From: Trichomonas tenax
Lineage: Eukaryota; Parabasalia; Trichomonadida; Trichomonadidae
NCBI GenBank assembly: GCA_023091735.1
Contig: JALKBU010000007.1
Location: forward strand, 86,756 to 150,755
Length of the DNA stretch: 64,000 bases
Direction: 5' to 3'
Positions 58,191 through 64,000 of this stretch are shown piece by piece (the stretch's first letter is position 1; every line of letters starts with the position of its first letter). Made by a program: the position numbers and the translations under genes. Under the pieces are notes generated by a model, which saw only the letters and a program-made list of their open reading frames with translations, was not told the DNA's origin and did no database searches.

Positions 58191-58520
58191 CTAATTTGAA
58201 GAAATGTTCGAAGAATTTCATGCAAAGTTCATGATAATGAACACTCATTAATTATTTTTGACAAGTAAAACTTTATTTGACAAAATGATGAATATGTATT
58301 AAAACTTACCATAATACAATGAATCGTTCAATACTAGTTGCGCTTAAATAGAAGCAGTGTTGTCGATGGAATAGTAGTGATAACGAAAAAGTTCCACTAT
58401 TTGATAAAATCATTGGAAAAACATTTGATATTTTATCAACACATTTTGATAAATTAAAATGATATAACACTTTCAAATATTTACATAATAGAATTCAAGA
58501 GGTGTTCATTGACTTTAGAT
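58191..58520. other. Intergenic with motif variants
   Basis: AT-rich; TTTTTGACAAGTAAAAC and TTTATTTGACAAAATG at 58253-58285 are degenerate ACATGT-type motifs. No gene recognised. Confidence 0.4.
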
Positions 58521-59461
58521 ATTGAACGATCTCGAGAGATTTACTTTCAACAGCTATAGATAAAGTTGACTTGAATGAAAATAAAGATCAAATGAAATCG
58601 ATTGGTTCTATATCATAATGATGAAAAAATGAGATAGAGTGATTCCATACCATAGTGATAGAAAAGTGAGATAGATTGATTTTGTATCATAATGATGAAA
58701 AAATGAGATAGAGTGATGTAATATCATAGTGATGCAAATATAAAATTGATAGAAAACTTTCATATTGACATCAGCACCATTTGCGACGAGGAATTGAACG
58801 ATCTCAAGAGATTGATTTCCAACAGCTATAGATAAAGGTGAACTGAATAAAAATAAACAACAAATGAGAAAGTTTGGTTCCATATCATAACAATGAAAAT
58901 ATAAAATTAACAGACAAATATTTTGCTAATATCCACGCCATTTCTAAAAAGCATTTTAATGATTTTTATATTCTTCTCATTTATTGATTTCATAATTATA
59001 TTATTGTAATTTTCTTTGTTGTAAACTTCCAAAAACTGTTTACTGGTGCCAAATTTTATGGTTTCTATATCTTCTTCTGCTACAGCAGCTGCCAAAATAT
59101 TCCAGATTTATTCATAATTTTCAGAAGATTTTTTTTCAGTTTTTTTAGCGATTCAATGTTATGATTTGAACTTAAATCTGATTTTTTTGTTTCCTGAAGA
59201 TGATGAGAATCTGTGGAAATTAATTCAGTGTTCTTTGATCTGAATTCCTCATTAGCTGATTCGTTCTTTTCCTCTTGATATGGTTTTGAAGATGAAATTA
59301 AAGAACTAATGATATTTCCAATGGGTTGAAGACATTTTATTTTGAGATGTTCATTCATAGCGTTCAAAAATTTAAGAACATTGCCACACTGAGATTTAAG
59401 CGACCATTTGATGGAGGCTCTTTGCTGTCTCTTTAGGATCGATCCTTCCAGGGCAGCTCAT
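58520..59461 (-). pseudogene. Decayed ankyrin-repeat gene interleaved with minisatellite
   Basis: From ATG 59461 the frame starts MSCPGRIDPKETAKSLHQMV and stops; a shifted frame continues from ~59390 (SQCGNVLKFLNAMNEHLK) through a Ser/Glu/Lys-rich helical region to about 59085, then shifts to 59095-58907 (NIKIIKMLFRNGVDISK, an ankyrin end). Isolated ankyrin repeats follow, ending FLVANGADVNM (58760) and EIVQYLKSM (58520), each separated by 100-170 bp of spacer. The gene is inactivated by at least two frameshifts, and the repeats are cut apart. It resembles the remnant at 21689-21968. Confidence 0.65.
58608..58745. repeat. ~37-bp minisatellite units between ankyrin repeats
   Basis: Four degenerate units start with ATATCATAATGATGAAAA, ATACCATAGTGATAGAAAA, GTATCATAATGATGAAAA and ATATCATAGTGATGCAAA. 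A related set of about three units with GATGATAAAA lies at 21772-21886. The unit is not a multiple of three in every copy, so it does not look like coding sequence. Confidence 0.6.
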
Positions 59462-59522
59462 TAAAAAAATTAAAAAAAAATTGATAACATCACCTGAAAA
59501 GTACCACTATTTGACAAGGGAC

Positions 59523-61108
59523 TTCCGCAACTTTACAAATCCTATCAAAATTGAGAGCCAATGTTGCGTCAAGTTGCGGAAGCTCGAAAAAGTTGAATAC
59601 TTTTCGGCAAGATTTGAGAGGGCCAAAATTTTAACGTCATTGCAAAGTCATTTTTGGTGATTCTTGCTTCTCGTTGAAACCTGCTCACCATTCTTGCACC
59701 ACAGATACTCCATCCTGTGGAGATGATAAGAGTCTTAAGCCGAGTCGATTCAAGTTGGCCAGCATGAGATAAAAATCAAAGTCCGTCAAAACAACGAAAC
59801 CGATAGAATCTAGTTGATACACGATAGTTTGGCTATAGAAATTGCATATTACGTCGTCAAATCATATCTCGAAAAATTTCAAAATAATGCAAACCTTCGA
59901 TTTCATATTTTTATCAACTAACACGGATTTTTAGCGACAACCAAAGCAGAAGCAGCGTAGATCCTACCAAATCTCCGTATTACAGCAATCATGAGCTTGT
60001 TTTTAAATATTGCCAATTTTTAATAACACGCTTCCATGATACACACCATCGGATTTGTGTTGTCTTGTATGTGATAAGCATGTTGGCTTCTATTTAGCTG
60101 TTGTATTTCAATTATATAAAATTCGCAAAAAAATTGTCAATTTATTGGCTATTACTCGGTATAGTTACATTTCTAACGTGCCTTAGAATATTGTTTCATT
60201 ATATACATAAGACTATTTATAATTTTCAATATTCAAAAAAACTCAAACATCCTATAGCTAACATTTATATCTAGAATTGAAATTGCATACGTTGAGAGAA
60301 TATGTCCAATTGAAGAAACCGATGGATGTCCAAAATATATATATTCCTATTTTAGATTTTTATCATATCTTTGAATAAACATGTTTTATAGATCATATAT
60401 ACTGTTTTTTTTCTATATATTCTGTATATAAAATGCATATTGTCAGTTGATCTATATATGTGCATTTGATTTTTTGCGTGAATATTTTGGGCTGTAATTC
60501 ATTATACAATAAGATAGTATTCATTAGAAGAAACAAATAATGTAAATCCAATGATATTAAAGACGAGCTCGATTAATTTAATAATGCAAAATATCGAAAA
60601 GTATATTTATGTGCACTTATTATACACAAATCATACAGCTTAACGCAGTTAATGTATTTGTGAGTTAGTTGTTTCTTAAAATCGAATTGTTGTATTTCGC
60701 ATATATTATAAACGTGCATCATTGTGAGATTTAAGTATTCTGAATAGTGACTTTGGATAGGGATGCTGATGTGTATCATTGTAGCGTATCATATCTTCTC
60801 AATACGCACTGTGGAAAAAGATAATTTTTTCGAGATTTCGGTCTTACCGACAATAACGTGCTGAGATGGTAGCATTGATACATATAGAATATAGAGCATA
60901 CGTCAACAAGAGATAATACCATGGTTTCAAACTGGAACAAAGATGCGATTTGTATCTCGGTAACCAGAATGAAAATTATGATTTTCTTTGATGAAATCAA
61001 AGATACAAAAGGACTTAAAGACGAATATGATGTTAAATCAACCAAAATTTTATCCGACTAAACAAAAAGTGAGATTGAATAGTTTACAGTTGCGTCAAGT
61101 TGCGGAAA
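59523..61108. mobile_element. Non-autonomous TIR element, long copy (B)
   Basis: The left end has TTCCGCAAC (59523-59531) and then an internal copy of the GTTGCGTCAAGTTGCGGAA motif (to 59581). The right end GTTGCGTCAAGTTGCGGAAA is at 61089-61108. The segments 59550-59720 and 60620-61108 are near-identical to element A (7350-7515 and 7525-8009); the ~900 bp between them is absent from A and contains no recognisable protein. Flanking direct repeats ATCACCTGAAAAGT..CACT at 59489-59510 and 61131-61152 are suggestive of a target duplication or an outer part of the element. No transposase is present. Confidence 0.7.
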
Positions 61109-61432
61109 GGTGACAGGTCTTTTTGACAATATCACCTGAAAAGTGTCACTGTATGTCACAACATATTCTAAAACCGAAAACGCATTATTCCCCTCCTTTT
61201 GAATTATATAACCTAGGCAATGAATAAAAATGCGGTCTTTTGATTAATCGACAACATTCATTCATATAAAACTTGGTCGGATGGTGTAGTAGTGATAAAA
61301 TAGAAGCAGTTGTGCTGCATTTAACAGTGGAGTGTGAGAAGTTGAAAAAGACACAATTGAATAAGAGTCTGTTAAATATAAAAAATACTAATGTACATAA
61401 AACAAATATCCTTTATTACGTACTAATATGAC
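61109..61432. other. Intergenic, no gene recognised
   Basis: Between element B and the 3' end of the IscA-type gene. AT-rich; includes the right flanking repeat of element B. Confidence 0.5.
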
Positions 61433-61831
61433 TTAATGATGGCCGCACTCGCCAGAATCGCCTTCACCACCAACAGATTTGCCGCAGGAGCAAGAATGCA
61501 AGTTGGACTCTGTTGGGAGGACGATCTTGAATGTGGACGAGAATCTGTCGGCCTTGAAGTCGAGGTATGAGTTTCGAAGATAGAGCATAGCCTTTGAATC
61601 GAGGACAACCTGAGCACCATCCTTCTTGAAGAGGTGATCGCCGTGTCTGGCAGCTGTATCAAAACTGAAATCGTACTGGAAGCCTGCACAGCCACCGGTT
61701 TTGAGGCCGATTCTGAGCATTTTGTTTTCATAATCACCCTTGAGGAGCTTCTTGATCTGCTCAGCGGCAGCTGGCGTTAAGTCGAAGGCTGGTTTGCCAG
61801 TAGCGAAGCTGCGGAAGACTTGAGATAACAT
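61433..61831 (-). CDS. A-type Fe-S cluster carrier (IscA/Isa-like), probably hydrogenosomal
   Basis: 132 residues from the ATG at 61831. It belongs to the HesB/IscA family of iron-sulfur carriers, which assemble or transfer clusters in ISC-type assembly. The three family cysteines are present: Cys48 in KTGGCAGFQYDF, and Cys114 and Cys116 in NLHSCSCGKS. The first ten residues (MLSQVFRSFA) match the short hydrogenosomal presequences of trichomonads, with Arg at -3/-2 of a likely cleavage site after Phe. Length and domain match single-domain members. A Gly/Cys/His-rich C-terminus (GGEGDSGECGHH) is an unusual addition. Two codons upstream is a GTG that I do not use. Confidence 0.92.
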   Translation of the reverse strand: MLSQVFRSFATGKPAFDLTPAAAEQIKKLLKGDYENKMLRIGLKTGGCAGFQYDFSFDTAARHGDHLFKKDGAQVVLDSKAMLYLRNSYLDFKADRFSSTFKIVLPTESNLHSCSCGKSVGGEGDSGECGHH

Positions 61832-62439
61832 TGACACTTTTATAATTGTCTACGTTTTAATTTTGGTAAATATTCTCTAAAATCGCGTAAGCAGTGTGTT
61901 TTATTTTAAATATTCTCAGAATTGATAAAATGACCTCAATTTTTTCAAAATTTTGTTTTACGTGTCATAATTTTTTTACACGACAAAATATATATTTACT
62001 TGTCAACATATTTACAATTTCCTGGAAACTCATGGGCAACTAGGCTTATAAGCGGCAATTGTGAATGGATAAAGAGAATTCGGAAATAGAAAATTTTTGG
62101 TCCTGGTTTTGAAATTCGAATTCCATATATATATTTGTAATGAATCTGTGTAATTATGTACAACATATACATGAATATACCAAATGATTTGCAAAGTTCA
62201 TGATGCGATTTTTGAAGAAAGATAATTTCTCAGAGATTCTCCAATAACCACTCTCAGGACGATATTCCATGAGGCGCAAGATGATATCCTCAACACAAGT
62301 AGTATATGAAGTGTGCATTCTAGGTCAGAAAAAAGTTTTTAAAGGAGTGACAACATGATGTTCTGACAACATGTGTTAGAGCCGTGTTTGAATGTTTTGA
62401 ACGTTTTGTTTGTTTGAAGAGAGCTGTGTAGTTAGTAAT
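61832..62439. promoter_or_regulatory. IscA upstream region with ATGTAAA/TGTCA motifs
   Basis: Upstream of the minus-strand IscA gene, TTTACGTGTCATAA, TTTTTACACGACAAAA and TTTACTTGTCAACA occur at 61967-62010, about 20 bp apart. On the gene strand they read TGACACGTAAA, TTGTCGTGTAAAAA and TTGACAAGTAAA. They are about 135-180 bp from the ATG. The rest of the interval to 62439 has no gene that I recognise. Confidence 0.4.
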
Positions 62440-63293
62440 AAGATGTTCGCACTATCCATGACTTCGCCACGGCTACTGCGAACATCTTTTTATATAATTA
62501 CCGAACTCACAAATTACAAAACGAGTAATTTATTAATACTAATATTTACGATAGAGTTAGTTACAAATTAGGGTCCCCCATATGGAAAATAAATTTTTGA
62601 ATTACTTACAAATTAACGTTAAAATTTATTTTGAAACTAATGACTTCATAAAATGAAATCAGTTTTTAAAATAATTTATGACAAACTAACTAACTAAGAA
62701 AAGAAAGCGAAAGGAAATGAGGGTAAGGAAATTTTGAAAAATAATTTTAGTGGTTATTCTGATTTCTTTTCTTCCTCTTCTTTCTTCTTTTAGTTAGTAA
62801 TTAGATGTTCGCAGAACTCGAGTCTTCGCCTCGAGTTCTGCGAACATCTTTTTATATATATTTACGACAGAATTAATTTTAGAAGTTAGGGTCCCCCCAT
62901 ATAAAAAATAAATTTTTGAATTACTTACAAATTAACGTTAATTTTATTTTGAAACTCCCGACTTTATAAAATTTATTCAGTTTTGAAAAAAATAATCCAC
63001 GGCTACTGCGAACATCTTTTTAAATAATTACCGAAAACACAAATTACAAAACGAGTAATTTATTAATACTAATATTTACGACAGAATTTGTTTTAGAAGT
63101 TATTGTCCCCCATATGGAAAATAAATTTTTGAATTACTTACAAAATTAACGTTATTATTTATTTTGAAACTAATGACTTTATAAAATGAAATCAGTTTTG
63201 AAAAAAATAATTTATGACTAACCAACCTACCAACAAATTAAAGCGAAAGGAAATGAGGGTAAGGAAATTTTGAAAATTAATTTTAGTGGTTAT
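62440..63293. repeat. Tandem ~290-bp repeats with hairpins
   Basis: Block 62468-62755 and block 62998-63290 are near-identical copies (CACGGCTACTGCGAACATCT through GGAAATTTTGAAAA and TTTTAGTGGTTAT). Between them at about 62790-62997 is a shorter copy sharing TTAGTTAGTAAT, GATGTTCGCA and GGGTCCCCC. Copies one and two each begin with an inverted GATGTTCGCA/TGCGAACATC pair; the third keeps only the right arm. T-runs follow the hairpins. The repeats lie immediately 3' of the tail-collar gene (minus strand). Confidence 0.75.
62804..62848. repeat. 19-bp perfect-stem hairpin in the tandem repeat
   Basis: GATGTTCGCAGAACTCGAG (62804-62822) pairs perfectly with CTCGAGTTCTGCGAACATC (62830-62848) around a 7-nt loop TCTTCGC, followed by CTTTTTATA. 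In the next copy upstream the stem is only 10 bp and the loop is longer. It resembles a terminator or a protein-binding palindrome. Confidence 0.85.
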
Positions 63294-63398
63294 GAGAGAA
63301 ATTTATGTTTTACGTAAGTTTATAAGTCAAGATTAGAATTTATGAAATCAGTTTTTGAAAAATAATTTTAGTGGTTATGAGAGAAAATTTATTCAGTT

Positions 63399-64000
63399 TT
63401 AATAAACCCTGTACCACGCGTAAACAGTAATGTAAGGAGGCATGTAATCAGTACCTGAACCAGTGTCGGCAGTGTTTCCGTAAACTGAATGAATGTGACT
63501 TCCTGCATGATCAATGATTAAACCCATATTATATTCTCTGTTATCTGATGAAATATCATATCGTGAAATTGTTTCTTTTCCTCCGTTACCACATCCGTAA
63601 TAACCTCTATTACTGATTAAATGAGTATGAACTCCTGCTAATGATGTTGTACCCGAAAAGTAATGATTGTGTGTCGGCAAGTTATCTACTGAAATCTTTT
63701 TACTTCCTCAAGTTTCTCTTGATGAATTAGCACAATATAAGAAACGATCGAGTATTGGCTCCCATTCACCAAAACCAAATATTTGAGCAGGATTTACGTT
63801 ATTCATCGATGTGTAAATTGAACCAACAGGATAAATTGTCATTAATAATTCATATTTAGAATTTAATACATCTTTCTTTAAATTTATTATTTCCCTATTG
63901 AATGTTTTTAATAAATTCCAAACACTAGTTTCAGGATTAGTTGAAGGCGCATCTGTTCCCAATACCTGTTTAATTATTACATCATCAACTTTAATTTCAT
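63399..64000 (-). pseudogene. Phage-tail-collar-like gene with an internal stop, partial
   Basis: The minus-strand frame enters from beyond the window edge (no start at 64000), reads YPVGSIYTSMNNVNPAQIFG and GFGEWEPILDRFLYCA, meets a TGA at 63710-63708, and continues in the same frame with VDNLPTHNHYFSG, DHAGSHIHSVYGNT and the ending MPPYITVYAWYRVY. This order (YPVGSIY ... FG.W ... NMPxHxHxF ... PPYxTVYxWYR) is the signature of the phage tail collar/tail-fibre-tip domain, known in some large mobile elements and viruses of protists. The stop replaces a codon in a Gly-Gly-Ser-like context. The neighbouring hairpin repeats suggest it belongs to an integrated element such as a Maverick/Polinton, which is inference. 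Confidence 0.7.

Noticed and set aside
58608..58883. Ankyrin segments joined by introns in place of minisatellite spacers
   Set aside because: No GTATGT-like donor or CTAAC...CAG acceptor at the boundaries, and joining 28-residue units would lose the ankyrin linker.
60573..61045. Open frames inside TIR element B as a possible transposase
   Set aside because: Short, without a DDE/D pattern or other conserved motif, and partly present in the deleted copy without conservation of frame.
1..64000. tRNA, rRNA, snRNA genes, CRISPR arrays
   Set aside because: No cloverleaf with B-box, no rRNA-like high-GC conserved block and no spaced identical repeats of CRISPR type were recognised by eye; a tRNAscan or Infernal run would be decisive.
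1..64000. The classical trichomonad initiator (TCAYW) directly before each start codon
   Set aside because: TCA-containing contexts occur before several starts (12709, 15261, 56522, 61831) but not consistently, so I do not annotate them as initiators.

Overview
The window is AT-rich eukaryotic nuclear DNA, most probably from a trichomonad (Parabasalia, Trichomonas/Tritrichomonas-like); the species cannot be fixed from sequence alone. Evidence for this: almost all genes are single uninterrupted ORFs, densely packed on both strands; several ankyrin-repeat genes carry the long alpha-helical N-terminal region common in trichomonad ankyrin proteins; an IscA-type protein starts with a short MLSxxxRxF presequence typical of hydrogenosomal import; there is an R2R3 Myb factor, expanded copine-like and surface-protein families, a phage-tail-collar-like gene, and one very short candidate intron with a CTAAC...CAG 3' end. 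No rRNA, tRNA or CRISPR array was recognised.

Layout. 1-3.6 kb: an AAAP amino-acid transporter, then a small inverted-repeat element (2721-3057) and a broken ankyrin gene. 3.6-8.0 kb: a graveyard of three tandem, frameshifted copine genes with a relic of the neighbouring coiled-coil gene between two of them and a terminal-inverted-repeat (TIR) element at its edge. 8.5-19.3 kb: an acidic coiled-coil protein, a broken membrane-protein gene, a ubiquitin-like/UBA protein, a tail-anchored protein, the clamp loader large subunit RFC1 and a TAF4-like protein. 19.9-31.5 kb: ankyrin protein, isolated ankyrin repeats, a beta-helix-like surface protein, CDC14 phosphatase, a coiled-coil protein, an unknown 580-residue protein, a fringe-like glycosyltransferase, and another dead ankyrin gene. 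32-52 kb: housekeeping block with XRN 5'-3' exonuclease, Myb factor, EGF-like membrane protein, importin-beta-like karyopherin, bromodomain protein, Sec23/24-like coat protein, phosphohexomutase, Spc25-like kinetochore protein, an all-helical protein and a BTB-like coiled-coil protein. 52.2-64 kb: a small ankyrin gene with a candidate 25-nt intron, a decayed two-domain surface protein, a thioredoxin reductase with a signal-peptide-like N-terminus, a dead ankyrin gene laced with a ~37-bp minisatellite, a second, longer copy of the TIR element, hydrogenosomal IscA, and at the edge a tandem hairpin repeat next to an interrupted tail-collar gene.

The housekeeping genes serve replication, transcription, RNA decay, nuclear transport, secretion, mitosis, sugar metabolism and Fe-S assembly, without operon-like functional grouping. 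Between them lie dead members of expanded families and non-autonomous DNA elements. An ACATGT-cored motif (TTTACATGTCA / TGACATGTAAA), in places repeated every 21-22 bp, recurs in intergenic DNA upstream of many intact genes and is the strongest candidate here for a regulatory signal. Coordinates of pseudogenes and repeats are approximate where stated. Many reading frames are open upstream of the first ATG; I chose the first in-frame ATG.
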